64,000 nucleotides of DNA from Alopecurus myosuroides (taxonomy: Eukaryota; Streptophyta; Magnoliopsida; Poales; Poaceae), in assembly GCA_028641055.1 (NCBI GenBank), contig CM054059.1, positions 49,919,682 to 49,983,681 on the forward strand, read 5' to 3'. The notes below the pieces were generated by a model. That model was not told the DNA's origin. It worked only from the letters and a program-made list of their open reading frames with translations, and searched no databases. Positions 42,715 to 54,134 of this stretch are shown in pieces. The position numbers and the translations under genes are program-made. The first letter of the stretch is position 1. The number at the start of each line of letters is the position of its first letter.

Positions 42715-44146
42715 TGATACGTCCCAAATAAATCTCTAATTTTTTATACTCCATGCTATATTTTCTACATGATTTCCCTTGTTTACAACATGTTTTCCTT
42801 CATTTTCCGGATGTTTTCATAGACTAACCTTTTAACAAGATGCCCAGAGTCAGTTTCTGTTTTCTCCAAACATTCAAGAAAAAAAGAGAAAGGGAGTTTT
42901 CTCCGAAAATCACCGGGGGAGCCCGAAGGAGACTCGGAGGGGAGTCAGGGGCCACGGCGGGGGTGCCCCCTAGGCCGCGCCAGGGGCTCACCTGGTGCCC
43001 CTGAGCGCCACCTCCAGCTCCCCTTTGGCGTACTTACTCCCCCTGACCTAAAAACTTTGGAGAGCCACTTCGTAGAATTTGTTAGCCTCCTCTCGCGACG
43101 GAAATAAGACAGATAACAAAAGACATTCCTGGCGGGGAGATTTTGCCGGGGAAATTTCCTCCCGGAGGGGGAAATCGCCACCGCCGTCATCGTCATCCTT
43201 CCGGGCATCATCGGGATAATGATAAACATCATCACCACCAGTAGCACCATCACCACCATCATCGCATCTCATCTCTATGTAACAAGTAGGGTTCTATCTT
43301 GTATTATTTCATTAGATCTCCTTACCGGTGTTGATTACCCCTTCGTAGTTCATGCTTGTGAGAATTATTAGTGTTTACTCTTTATGACTAGATTGTTATT
43401 CATCATTATATCACCTCTGATCATGATCCATATAATGTGTTGTGAGTATTTAATTTAGTTCTTGAGGATATGGGAGAAGTCTCGTTATTAGCAGTCATGA
43501 TGCGTTGAATAATATTTACCGGTTTGATATTTAAATTATGTTGCTATTTCTCTAGTGGTGTTATGTGAACGTCGACTATCTAGCACTTCACCTTTATGGC
43601 CCAAGAGGAATGCATTGTGTACTGGATTTCTTATGGAGGGTTTCCGGAGTGACAGCAAACCTGAACCCAGTTCGAAAGACTTTACATAAGGGAGTAGTAG
43701 ATACCGGGAGTTTATTGCTATGGTTAGACTTATTTCCTAATTACTATCTTGTAGTTGAGGACGCTTTCAAGTAGTTAAATCGTAAGTGTGCATTTGTCTT
43801 GGATGAGACGGTGCACTAGCATAGGTCTAACCACATAACAGCGTGTGATGAAAATAACTTGACGAATCGCCCTGTGTGTCCTCAAGAACGTTTTAGTCAT
43901 TATAGGAAACACCACCGACATGTCCTTTGTGATAAAAAGGATTGGGCCAATTGCAGAAAATATTTACTTTTATTGTTATTTACTTGTTATTGCTCTATTC
44001 ACTATTACAAAAATCTCTAAACATTTACTCTTTAATGTTTAAAGTGAAACTTTGCTCAAAACTATTTATCAATACCTTCTTCTCCTCGTTGGGTTCGACA
44101 CTCTTATTTATCAAAAAAGCTATGATCGCTCCCTTGTGGGTCATCA
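42715..44146 (+). repeat. 3' LTR of an Athila-type Gypsy element (about 1.43 kb)
   Basis: Starts TGATACGTCCC after the purine tract and ends near GTGGGTCATCA at 44146. It holds a GC-rich leader-like block (42900-43050), a CATCATCACCACC-rich stretch (43180-43270), and the GGGTTCGACACTC phrase typical of the 3' part of such LTRs. The small frames in it are not genes. Confidence 0.75.
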
Positions 44147-44189
44147 CCCCTCCCGTCGCCTTTTTGCCTACAAAATCACATTAACCCTA

Positions 44190-45942
44190 AAAACATCGGG
44201 GATGGAGAATTTTTCACGAAACAAATACAGAGGCGTTGTCACCTCAAAAGTCCAATCTAGGGCTTCTGGAGTCTTGATCTGGCACCCTGCCGGAGAGGGG
44301 TGGGGGGGGGGAGGGGTCATCACCGGAAGCCTATACATCGCCATGATTGCCTTCGAACACATGTGTTTTTGAAGATTGTACCGTAGGGAAAAATCCCTAC
44401 GGTTAGATTTTCAAAATTATGGGGGGCAAACAGAATGCCACCAAAGTTACATAAGTGTTACAAAAGGTAGATCAAGGGGGTAAAAAGTTAATCCTACAAT
44501 ACATCATGTGACAAGGTTCCTAACCCACGAAATGAGGGGTCCCCTACTAGTGTCTTTAACTCTATACTGATGTAACATGATATCAGAGGAAAACCTAATA
44601 TGCCAACTCAAATAAGTAGCCTCCTTGGATTGGAAGATAAGATCATTCCTAGCCTTCCATATGTTCCATGTAGCGCAAGAAAAGATCTCCAGAAAACAGG
44701 GCCCTTGAAATTGCAACATAGCCAAAGTGATCCTATCCAGTATGGTCTTGGAGAGATCCCAATGAACGCCAAGAGCAATCCAACAATCCCTTGCAAAGTT
44801 ACATTCAAAGAACAGATGGCTAACAGTTTCACACGTGTTGCTGTCACAATCGAACACATGTGTTAGTAGTTCATTCCAGTACTATGGGTCCATATCAGTA
44901 GCTAGATAGTATTCTCTACACTTTGTGTCAGCATGTTTAGATCTTGTGTGCTGCCTAACATGCTCAAGACCACCGTTATGTAATTTCTACATGTTGTGTT
45001 TGCTGGGATCCGATGAACCATGAGTTTATGATTATTTTGTTCATATAATATTGAGATGCTTCACTTATATCTTTTAGAGAGTTTCAATCTTGTTTTGTAA
45101 TGCTCTCCGGTGTGTATGATTTCCTTGGCCAAGTTGTTGTATGCATCTCAAAGAGAGGGTTTATATGCTAAATAGTGGGTTAATGCTTCCTTTTCATCTG
45201 TGCTCGAGTGGCAGAAACATTACAAGTGGGGGATGTGTTGTTGCCATTAGGGAGAAAATAGCGTTGTTCTTGTCTACGAATGGAAATTATTTCTTACATT
45301 ACGTAATATTCTTAATGAATTTGTTTATTGCACACAAAATAATCACTTCTTTGCTACAACTTAATACCAGCGAGATTTGTTGGATAGTTGTCTCAAGGTG
45401 GATTTTTATTAATAGATGTTGCCGATGGCGTTCTATTTATCTTGATGTAATGCCTGCAATGCTAGAACCCGTGAACTATATCTCGTCATAATAGTATTTT
45501 TATACGTTCCTGATTTGTCAATTGCCTAGTTGTAATTTGTTCATCCAGCAGGTTTGTTGTTCTTAGGAGAGACACCACTAGTGAAACTATCACCCCCAGT
45601 CCTATTTTCCTCATTGTTTGCAACCTCGTTTACTTGATTTTCATTATAATTTGCTCGTTGTCCCGTTTTCATTTAATCTTCTCCAACCATTCGATATAAT
45701 TAATTCTCTAATTTTCAGCAAGATGAGCAGATTGTCAACCTTCTCGGAAAGTTGGGAGCAAGAGAGAGTTTGTATTTTTGTGCAGATCTATGCTTGTTGA
45801 AGCGCCAGACAACAAGCAACCTACTGAGAGACTTCAAAATCCTACTAGATTGATAATCATGTTTCCATAATTGGGGAAAATCTTGCTACGCTACATCATA
45901 CCTTCCTCTTGGGGGTCTCCCAACGAACGTGTGATCCACGTC
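44190..45942 (+). mobile_element. 5'-truncated Athila (Sabrina-like) LTR, split by a LINE
   Basis: Phrases known from this LTR type occur in the expected order: CACCCTGCCGGAGAGGGG (44283), GGGTCCATATCAGTAGCTAG (44886), TGCTGGGATCCGATGAACC (45001), ATTGCCTAGTTGTAATTTG (45522), GGAGAGACACCACTAGTGAA (45568) and, at the end, CCCAACGAACGTGTGATCCA (45919). The first half of the LTR is missing. The LINE at 44368-44849 interrupts it. The family name rests on remembered consensus and is tentative. Confidence 0.7.
44368..44849 (-). mobile_element. 5'-truncated L1-type LINE with 15-bp target duplication
   Basis: TCGAACACATGTGTT occurs at 44353-44367 and exactly again at 44850-44864, a typical L1 duplication. 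Between them the minus strand encodes the end of a plant LINE reverse transcriptase, the RVT zinc-binding part (zf-RVT): ETVSHLFFECNFARDCW, then a Trp-rich CATWNIWKARNDLIFQ and a stop at 44504. A 3' UTR of about 135 bases follows, ending with an 8-bp stem hairpin (44381-44402) and only AAA before the duplication. The 5' end is lost, as usual for plant L1 copies. Confidence 0.85.
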
Positions 45943-46582
45943 AACAAGCAGAGTCCGACTAAAAAACCCGCCCACAGCGACACCCATCAAACATGTCCAC
46001 CCACCAAATTTATGTCCGACACCCCCAGCCCACCCGCCAAACTTGGGGGCCTTCTTGGGGCGCCAGACATTGTCCGGTTAGCCCACCAGACTGGAGGGGC
46101 CTTCTCTTCTTCATAGACACAAGCCGACATAGGCCGCTAGTCATTTGCCCCCAATCCTTCTGTTGTTTGCTCTCGCCGGTAAGGACTTCTTTGTTTTCAT
46201 GCCAACTTCAAAGGTACTAACCAATTTTATGTTTTAGATTCCAATTCAGCTTGTTGTTGGTTGTTCTCATGTCCGAAATTTAATGTGGTGGTATGTTGAT
46301 GTTGTCCCCTTCCTTGGTGGAATTAGTGCATTCTTGTTACTCTGACCTCCTTTCTCTTAGGTATTTTTTTTAATGATTTGTCTCTGCTTATACCCAAGTG
46401 TACACCATTTATTGGCTTACTCTAACAACAACAAAATAGAATGCAACAGAAGATGCAAGAGTGTCCCTTGCTCCTCGTGGTTGATGCATGTTCTTCCTTC
46501 AACATTAAGTCCCTTCAAATTTGGTCAAACCATACCAATTCGGTTGTTACAGTTAGTAATTACAATTTTTTGTTTTGCTTAA
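45943..46582. other. Intergenic sequence without recognised gene
   Basis: A C-rich part near 45960-46110 has repeated CCGCCCA/CCACC phrases, followed by ordinary AT-rich sequence. Short frames only; no protein family is recognised. Confidence 0.4.
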
Positions 46583-46585
46583 TTA

Positions 46586-47810
46586 CACCGGTAGTAAACC
46601 GCCTTTCTATGGAAGGCTTTCTGTGGCGCACCAGAGAAGGGTGCGCCATAGAAATTAAATTTTGTGGGGCACGACAAAATATGCGCCACAGAAATGACAA
46701 ATTATGTGGCACACAGGAGAAGAGTGGGCCACAGAAACTGGGTGGGGCCCGTCCCAATCATTGTAGGCGAACATTTCTATGGTGCACATGATCTGTTGCG
46801 CCAAAGAAATGTCGTATTCTGTGGCGCATGTGTACTAGTGCGCCACAGAATATGACTTTTCTGTGGCGCACCCAGACACATGCGGCCACAGAATTTTTTT
46901 CCTCTCCACACACACACACCACCCCGGATCGCCTTTCTAGTTTTTCCACGGGAGAGTTGCAGGTCTAAAAATCATCAAAAAATAAATTCCTTATAGATGC
47001 ACAGAGAGTTTAAGGTCTACTTTTTTTTATCAAATTTTGAAATATGAATTTCGACTTTCTGAGCAAAAGTTCGTTAAAAAAAGTAAAATGGGCATAACTT
47101 TTGCATACGATGTCGGAAAAAAAAAGTTCAAGATATCAAAAAAAACTAGAGAAAAAAGGAACTCAACCTCACTGGCCTTCGGCCTATGAAGTTTTTTTTA
47201 GATTCTCCAAATTCCAAAGGAAAAAAAGTTATGCCCATTTGAAGATTTTTTACCTACAAAATCAATAAAAAATGGAAAAAAAATTCTATGGCGCACGGGG
47301 GTGGGTGGGTGCGCCATAGAATTGTTTGGCGGGATTCGAAATTTGAATCCCGCCCCTTCTCTTCTCCCGTCTCCTCCACTTCTCTTCTTTCCTTCTCTCC
47401 TCCTCTTCTCCACTTCTCCTCTCCCCTTCTCTCCTCCTCTCCTCCTCCTCCCCCACCTCCGGCGAGCTCCTACTCCTCTTCCTCCACCTCCGGCGAGCTT
47501 CTACTCCTCCACCAACACCACCTCCTCCTCCCACTCCACCAACTTTGGTGGCCTCCTCCTCCACAACCTCTGGCGACCTCCTCCTCCTCCTCCAACTCCG
47601 GCAACCTCCTCCTCCTCCACCACCACCACCTCCGGTGACCCCCTTCTCCTCGTCCTCCTCCACTAAAATATAATTCTGTGGCTCATGGTGGTGGGTGCGC
47701 CACAGAATTATATTCTAGTGGCGTGAATTTTGTGGCGCACCTAACAAAATTGGGGGTGCGCCACAGAATTGTATTTTGGTGCGCCACAGATAGAGGTTTC
47801 TGTACTAGTG
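46586..47810 (+). mobile_element. Small non-autonomous CACTA element with TTA duplication
   Basis: The left end CACCGGTAGTAAACC (one base off CACTG) and the right end, read inward as CACTAGTACAGAAACC, are flanked by TTA at 46583-46585 and 47811-47813. Subterminal copies of CTGTGGCGCACC and its complement GGTGCGCCACAG fill 46610-46890 and 47285-47795. The middle has an AT-rich part (46950-47280) and a CTCC-rich purine/pyrimidine-biased part (47340-47660). No transposase is present, and the CT-rich frames are composition artefacts. At 1225 bp it must be mobilised in trans. Confidence 0.88.
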
Positions 47811-47813
47811 TTA

Positions 47814-48157
47814 CCATGCATAAATATATACTGGAGTGCCCTTTTTATATTTCTGGTATAGAATCTCACACTTAGTCTACTCAACTCTTTAAATTTTGTT
47901 ATTAGTGATTATTATCTTCGATTGCATAGGAAGGTTGATTATGGATCTGTAACAATAGTTTCATCTTGTCACCAAGTACAAGTACATTTCTAAAGGAAAT
48001 TTGGTTATGTCTGGAGAAACTGAAATTAGTGGTGACCAGTTTAGCCAAATGGAAGCACTAGGTTAGAACTTCGAATGAACAACAGAGTTTTACACATGTT
48101 TGGTTCCAGTGAACAGCTCTGTGTAATTTGTTGGTTTGATTTGGCCAAACAATAATA
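47814..48157. other. Intergenic sequence without recognised gene
   Basis: AT-rich; no ORF, repeat or known element is seen. Confidence 0.4.
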
Positions 48158-48318
48158 CTCCTACCATTCAGTTTTATAAGGTATTTTAATTTTAGCCATA
48201 TACATTCTAAAATGAGTAAATCCAGACTCATTTTCTATATAGATTAATTCACTTTATTATGTACGTGATCAAAATTGAAATGACAAGTAGTGTGCCTCAT
48301 ACAAGTGAACGGAGGGAG
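48158..48318. mobile_element. Stowaway-type MITE
   Basis: 161 bp beginning CTCCTACCATTCAGTTTTAT and ending GTGAACGGAGGGAG, flanked by TA on both sides (48156-48157, 48319-48320). The right end is the Stowaway consensus; the left end carries a few changes. Confidence 0.85.
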
Positions 48319-48589
48319 TAGTAGTACCATTGATGCAAATTGGTGTGAATGTAGAATCATCGGGCCACGTGCATGAAGCTAAGTAACCTTAAGTTAAACA
48401 TCAATGACCTGAAATCAAAGTTATTAGTAGAAAAAATGGAGGCAACAATATATGCAGAGTTGTTGGGTCTGTCAGCATAGCACTCATTTTACTATTCGTG
48501 TGTTCTGTTCACACATCAAGAGGCTATAACCCCCCGTACTATATACCTATGGATATCAATGCAGTCAGCAAGACATGAGAAATATTCCA

Positions 48590-49020
48590 CCTTCAGGTGG
48601 AACAAGGCATCAGGGAGCACCTCGACGGCTGGTGGACACAGGATGGGTTCACGTTGCTGATGTGTGATGTTGCCCGCTCGCTGGTGGAGCTAGAGGTACG
48701 GTGTCATAGGTTCCTTGCCAGACACGGGATGACGAAGAGATATGCGTGATTACCAAGGATGTAGATGAAGAGGGAGCTCTGGCCGCCGCATTTTTCACGA
48801 CAAGTTCTTCCTCCCCATGACGAGCCGCCAGAAGACGGAGTGCCTCGCCATGGCACTACACACGGGCCATGATGAGGTGCTCGCCTTATTCCGGCACGTG
48901 AACTCATGGGTCCAGTACATGAGCTAGGTCGACGACAAGCTCGATGGCATGGCCGACGAGTCCGGGGTGGAGCTGCTTGGAGGAGGACGCACTGCGGTCA
49001 TTCGAGCTAGCCATCCTCAC
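48590..49020 (+). pseudogene. Broken coding relic of unknown family
   Basis: A GC-rich island in AT-rich surroundings with coding character split over frames: EQGIREHLDGWWTQDGFTLL, CDVARSLVELEVRCHRFLA, then, after shifts and stops, KFFLPMTSRQKTECLAMALH and DEVLALFRHVNSWVQYMS followed by a TAG. The pieces fit one helical protein with several frameshifts and stops. No start, intron or promoter is evident, so it may be a retro-copied or decayed fragment. I do not recognise the family. Confidence 0.5.
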
Positions 49021-50582
49021 CATCCTAAAAAACCTGATAGACGAAATTCGATGCTAAAAATTCTTTTCACCAAATATTGTGTTTTGCACATGGCATAAAA
49101 ATTGCCGTTTTTCTGCAAAATTTAGAATGCGCACATAAATTTTTGAGATGTACTCGTGAAATTGTTTTTGACATCTTAATTTTTATTTATTGACAGAGTC
49201 ATGTTCTTCCATGTGCGAAAGTGGATTTCAGAGTTTCTTCTCCTAATTTGCCTCATTTTTAATAAAATTTAATGTCTTTCCCTAATTTATTCAGTAAGTT
49301 TTCTTGAATGTGTTGATGTGCAATTCATGTTAGACAATCATATCAAGCGGGCGCGGCAACGCATGGGTTTTCCTTCTAGTCCTATCTATACACCATGAAT
49401 TTGGATGCATGGTTAGCATGCTATTTTCCTAGCTTGGGGACTTGAGTTCGACTCTTAGATCCACGTTTTTTTTAAAATTTAACTTTTATGCTAAAATAAA
49501 AAAAAATCTTTGTTCAATATATGACATTTCTATGTACTGAACCAGGCACACCAAAATGGAGAAGTGGTACTAACAACCATGACAGAGAAAGTTCTATGTA
49601 TAACTGGCGGTATACGAGTGGAGCTTTTTTTTCCCGAGTTCCGGTGTTCCCTGTATATTTAAAAAATAAAAAACATAATTTAAATACCAAAAAATGTGAA
49701 AAAATTCTGTATATTTTCAATAGTGTATTCTACAAACGTGCAAATTTTCAATTCTAAATACCAAGTATTTTGAGCTACACAAAAATCCTATAATATTTCG
49801 TGTTGTAATTTTGCACATGTATAGGCTACATCATAAAATACATACAAAATTATTTACAATTTTTTTGAATCTTCTAAATATTTTTTTTGGTTTTTTTAAA
49901 ATGAAGGGACCACTAGAGATCGGGAACACAAATGACTTTCCGGCCGTATACTTCTTATATCTATTAGTTTAAATTAAAATTTGTTAAAATTCGAGTTCGA
50001 TTTGTCTGAAGTAGTTTTGAATTTTACGAAATTTCGTTGATATCGCCAAACAGCGAATTGTTTACCAAAACAAAAAAAATATTCCCTGTTGGGTGGGGTA
50101 TTCTTTTCGAGTCATCTTTAAGCTGGCCCTAGTATATGAAGTTCAGAAAGGTTCATAATAGTGCCGATCTGTGTTAGGACTTAAAAATGATTTCCCTTGA
50201 ATTCGCTTGCAATTTGGCCGAATCGCCGAGGAACAAGCAGGCTATGTACATGTTACAACGCTGAATTATTCAGTAGATGAAAAGAAAAACAAGAAGAAAA
50301 AAGAACAAGTCCCTGGCACTAAATAATCCTACCGGATCTGACAGAATGAATGGATGGCTACACCTGGGCGTGTCAAGGCCCAGACTTTCTCAGCCATCTC
50401 GCTTCACCGCCTCTGGCCGGCCGCCGTCCGTCTCTTGCTCCGTAGCGGCGCGCGGCTGAGCTCCTCTCGGCAATGGAGCGAGGAAGAACAGAAAGAAGAA
50501 GAAAAAAAAAACACGTCGGTCACCACAATGGCGTGGCGCGCGCGCGGCTAGCTGGGCACGCAGCTTAGCTCGGAATCTTGAA
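49021..50582. other. Intergenic sequence downstream of the SAUR gene
   Basis: Mostly AT-rich with long A and T runs. The arms CGAGTTCCGGTGTTCCC (49635) and GATCGGGAACAC (49917) are loosely inverted and could be the ends of an old MITE. The last 150 bases before 50583 would be the SAUR 3' UTR. No gene is seen. Confidence 0.4.
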
Positions 50583-51029
50583 TCAACAGACGAAATTGTA
50601 GGAGGAGATGCCCCGCAGGAGCGGGAGCGCGTCGCCGGCGGGGGCGCACCAGCTGGAGGAGATCACGCCGTTCTGGAGGTCCTCGAGGGTGAGGAACCGC
50701 GCGGTGGCCGGGGAGGAGGAGATGTGCCGGAGGACATCCTCGAAGAAGCCCTCGTCGCAGCAGGGGAGCGCGATGGGGCCGGCGGTGCCGGACTGGAAGC
50801 CGTACTCCTCCTCTGCCTGCCGGAGCAGCTCTCGGAAGACCGGGTGGTTCAGGTGCGCCGCCCGCACCACGAACCGCCTCGAGGAGCCGCCCACGCACAC
50901 GGCCACGTGGCCCGCGGGGACGAGGGAGGTCCCGTCGGACGACGCAACGCGCGCCGCGGCGCGGGACCGCCACCTCCGCAGCGTCTGCCGGAGCCAGACG
51001 ATGTTGCGAATCTTGCTGCATTTCGCCAT
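50583..51029 (-). CDS. SAUR-family auxin-responsive protein
   Basis: An intact intronless 148-codon gene, the usual layout of SAURs. The N-terminus MAKCSKIRNIVWLRQTLRRW is basic, as in SAUR52/69-like members. The SAUR domain spans about residues 38-105: AGHVAVCVGGSSRRFVVRA, LNHPVFRELLRQAEEEYGF, then a Pro-Cys-Cys-Asp segment and FFEDVLRHI. The C-terminal tail (to about 148) is also found in this subgroup. SAURs promote cell expansion, mainly by inhibiting PP2C.D phosphatases and so activating plasma-membrane H+-ATPases; activity of this copy is inferred from the family. A TATA box lies 119 bases upstream of the ATG. It is the only clearly functional host gene in the window; the precise orthologue is not assigned. 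Confidence 0.93.
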   Translation of the reverse strand: MAKCSKIRNIVWLRQTLRRWRSRAAARVASSDGTSLVPAGHVAVCVGGSSRRFVVRAAHLNHPVFRELLRQAEEEYGFQSGTAGPIALPCCDEGFFEDVLRHISSSPATARFLTLEDLQNGVISSSWCAPAGDALPLLRGISSYNFVC

Positions 51030-51147
51030 CGGCGGTTAAGAGCTGAGCTGAGTTGTTGTTGCTGTTCTGCTGTTCACTGGCGTGGGGGAGGAAAGTTGGT
51101 GGTGGAACGGAGCTGGCTGGCTTCTCGTGGAGAGGAAGGGTGTCAGG

Positions 51148-51154
51148 TTTTATA
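51148..51154 (-). promoter_or_regulatory. TATA box of the SAUR gene
   Basis: TATAAAA on the minus strand, about 120 bases before the ATG at 51029, leaving room for a short 5' leader. TGTC cores of auxin-response-element type occur nearby (for example CTGTCC just upstream), but no full TGTCTC was noted. Confidence 0.65.
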
Positions 51155-51534
51155 GGACAGGAGTCACAGGATTGGTTCGGCCCTGGAAAAAATAATCTGT
51201 TCTGTCCGAAGGGGACGGGAGTTGTTGTCCCAATGTAAAATTTGTTTTTCCTAGTAGCATTTCCCATGTTTCGTTCAAAATAATATAACATTGTTCAGTT
51301 GAGGTGTTTACTATATTCAGTAGTGATCATTATTCGACCTTGCATTTTACCATATTGGGTTTTGAACATCGGTTTGAGAAAATTTTCAATATACCCACTA
51401 AAATCTCAAATAAACTGGAAACGCTTAGGTTTCATAAAATTACTTTGAAAAAAGTTTAAATTTATTTGAAGTTGCTACGAATCTAGACCAAAATTTTGAA
51501 GATAATGTATTTTGAAACCCACCAAAATTTAATA

Positions 51535-51692
51535 CTCCCCCCGTTCACTAATGTGAGGCATTTTAGATATTTCAATACTGACTACATACATAATCCTACT
51601 AAAATAAGTGAATACATACAGTAAAATACATCTAAATACAACCGAATCACAAAAGGGAAAAATGCCTTACATATTAGTGAACGGGGGACGGT
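51535..51692. mobile_element. Stowaway-type MITE
   Basis: Begins CTCCCCCCGTTCACTAATGT and ends ATATTAGTGAACGGGGGACG, so the terminal inverted repeats are long and nearly perfect. The internal GATATTTCAATACTGACTAC phrase is as in Triticeae Stowaway families. It starts after TA; the right boundary is a little degraded. It lies about 500 bases upstream of the SAUR start. Confidence 0.85.
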
Positions 51693-52176
51693 GTAGAAAA
51701 TTCTAAACCCGCAGTTGAATCGAAACAGAAACAATTAATGGTAGATGTTAATCGTTCATCTAGAAACATAGAACGTATCTTTTCCAAAAGAAATTCCATG
51801 CAAATATAGTTTATACTTAGGTAGTAGAGGAGAGCGAGCGGATCACGAGGCGCTGTCTAGCACATTTTGGCGCTTGGCCAACGTGCGCCGGACTGCCGGG
51901 CCAGTCTGGTCATGGCCTCACCATTTCGACATCGGCTTAAAGAGTAATGCTTCATCATCAGGAAAGAAACAATCAATCCGTATGGGGAAAATTTATATGA
52001 ATATATCATGGATGCACAGTGCTGCACGATGCAAAAACCCATGCATGCTTCCGGCCGGCTACAGTTGGTAAAGTTACAGGGTCACATGCACATGGTCACA
52101 TCAGATCGGGGTGTGTTGGGTATGAAGGAATCGTCTGGTCCGAGCGGCCTGACGAGGCCGATGCGGCGCTTGGTCA
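51693..52176. other. SAUR upstream region without recognised gene
   Basis: No gene is called. The last bases (52140-52176) end in CGCTTGGTCA directly before the segment shared with 38520; this is the uninterrupted counterpart of the CACTA insertion site. Confidence 0.45.
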
Positions 52177-52590
52177 GGTGGCGGAGGCGCTGTGCTCGTG
52201 CATTTGCACAGGCCTTGTCCGCAGTCCGGCGGGCAGTCGATCCGGGCAGCATGTGGCCGGGATTTTGGCATCGTCTGACACGAACCACACGATCTCTCCG
52301 TCGGATTTTGCTTTGCGTGCGAGATGATTGTATCATTGCCTTGCCAGATTCGTAGCTTTCGCAAGATCGCAATGGGGATTCTGATATCGCTGTCGAACGA
52401 ATCAAGTTTTTTTTTTCCAGTAATTGTGCTAGTCCTCATGTTAGTGGCTAGCTAGAACAGTTAAGCACAACTGCTCGCTGACAGTCTAAGCATCGATTCG
52501 GCGATGAAGTCGTGCTTGTGACTGAAGAATCTGATCCCCCATTCAAGCCATGGTGCCGGTAAATTGCTCTCGGGAAACAAGACAAGCTTC
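52177..52590. repeat. Host-like segment, diverged copy of 38520-38960
   Basis: Co-linear with the other copy. The plus frame RRAVDPG...GFWHRL here corresponds to RRAVEPG...GFWHRL there. Frames break in different places, so coding status is open. A small low-copy repeat or the flank of a duplicated locus are both possible. Confidence 0.7.
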
Positions 52591-53155
52591 ATGGCCAAGC
52601 AAGTAACGCACGACGTTCAATTATAAACTGATTGTTGTTGTGAGTCTAGCTAGCCTAGGCGAAGTAAATGAAGTACCACTGTTTTCTTCTAGGACAAATG
52701 CAGGCCGGCCGGCACCGTCAAGCGTCGAGGATTGTGGATCCACGCGACAGTACTGAAATCACGCAGCACGTATATAGAAAACTACTCCTCTGAGTCTCTC
52801 AGATCCAAAACCCTGGGCTATTCGCCGCTCCAAGCACGCGCAAGCTTACAGAATACTCCTGCTGTAGTACTGCTTGAACAAGTTGAGTAGTATCAGAAAT
52901 TCAGAATTCAGAAAGAAGACCAACCGTGTGCTGCCAAGTGGCAAAAGAGCGATCTTCAAAAAAAAAAGTGGCAACAGAGCGGACTGCGATCAGCCCAGTC
53001 GCGCGGCGCCGTTTCAGCATCCCGAGATACGAATCTATTTGGATACAGAACTCGAGATGCGAAATGTATACGACGTGCGCCCAAGTTCAGTGGAACGCGG
53101 CCGTTGCCGCGCGCCGCCCGCCCAGGCACTATGTCATATCTTCTAACTGAAGGCA
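52591..53155. other. Intergenic sequence without recognised gene
   Basis: Mixed composition with short frames only. CACTATGTCATATC at 53128 could be the left terminus of the following CACTA remains, but no matching right end was found. Confidence 0.35.
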
Positions 53156-53822
53156 CTCAAAAGTGCCAACAATTGACTCTAAACTTCTTCCAAATATTTT
53201 TTAAGTCACAAAAAAAGTGCTTGATATAGTTGTGTTGAGAAATGTATTTGTAGACACTTTTTGTAAACTGTCTTCGAAAGTTTTTTGAGGAAGTTTTAAA
53301 ATTGTCTCCAATATGCATTGGTGGCACTTTTCAAATCGTCTCTAAAAGGCATTTGGGGCATTTTAAAAACTGCCTACAATACACATTTGGGGCAGTTTCC
53401 AAAACGTCTCAAATATTATTTCAAAGGCAGTTTTAAAAGTGCCTCAAATAGCATTTCAAAGGCAGTTTCAAAACTGCCTCTAATAGACATTTGAGGCAGT
53501 TTTATAACTGCCCTCAAATCTATTTACTGGCACCTTCAAAACTGTCTCAAATAGACATTTGTGGCAGTTTGAAAACTGTCTCCAATATCCATTTGGAGGC
53601 ACTTTTGAATCTGCATCCAAAAAAAGGTATTCGGAGGCAGTTTTATAACTGCTCTCAAATCTATTTACTGGGAGTTTCAAAAGTGCCTACATATGTCTAT
53701 TAGAGGCAGTTTTGAAACTGCCTCTACAAAAAAGTAATCGGAGCCAGAATTAAAAATACCCCTAAATCTTTTTACCGGCAGTTTTCAACCAGCTACAACA
53801 TTTACAGGCATAAACCAGTGCA
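53156..53822. repeat. Subterminal repeat array (GGCAGTTTT / AAAACTGCC type)
   Basis: About ten short hairpin units in which GAGGCAGTTTTAAAA and its complement alternate every 50-60 bases, separated by TAGACATTTG-like spacers. This density of inverted 12-mers is the hallmark of CACTA subterminal regions. CACTGGTTTATGCC can be read inward from 53822 on the minus strand. Confidence 0.7.
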
Positions 53823-54134
53823 TTGTGCATCCACCAACATTCACAAGCATATATCATATACAGGTTTCACACGCATATACCGTATACAGTCGTATAGCAA
53901 ACACAGAGCACGATATAGAACAAGTACAAAGCAAGATGTACGACAAGTACATAACGATATGCAGAACAGATGCACAAACAAATTTCAAATGCATAAACAG
54001 ATTTCACCTTGCTATGTACTGGCAGTTTCAGATGAATCGAAATGAATCACATTCACTCTCTATCAATGCGGAACAGATGCACAAACAGATTTCAAATGCA
54101 TAAACAGATTTCACCTTGATATGTGCTAGCAGTT

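Noticed and set aside
47286..47666. Open frames over the CTCC-rich tract of the small CACTA element
   Set aside because: Low-complexity Ser/Pro/Leu or Gly/Arg/Glu products without domain; a pyrimidine tract simply lacks stop codons.
52019..52439. Overlapping ORFs in the host-like segment upstream of the SAUR gene
   Set aside because: Frames are not maintained in the paralogous copy at 38520-38960 and no domain is seen; kept only as a duplicated segment.
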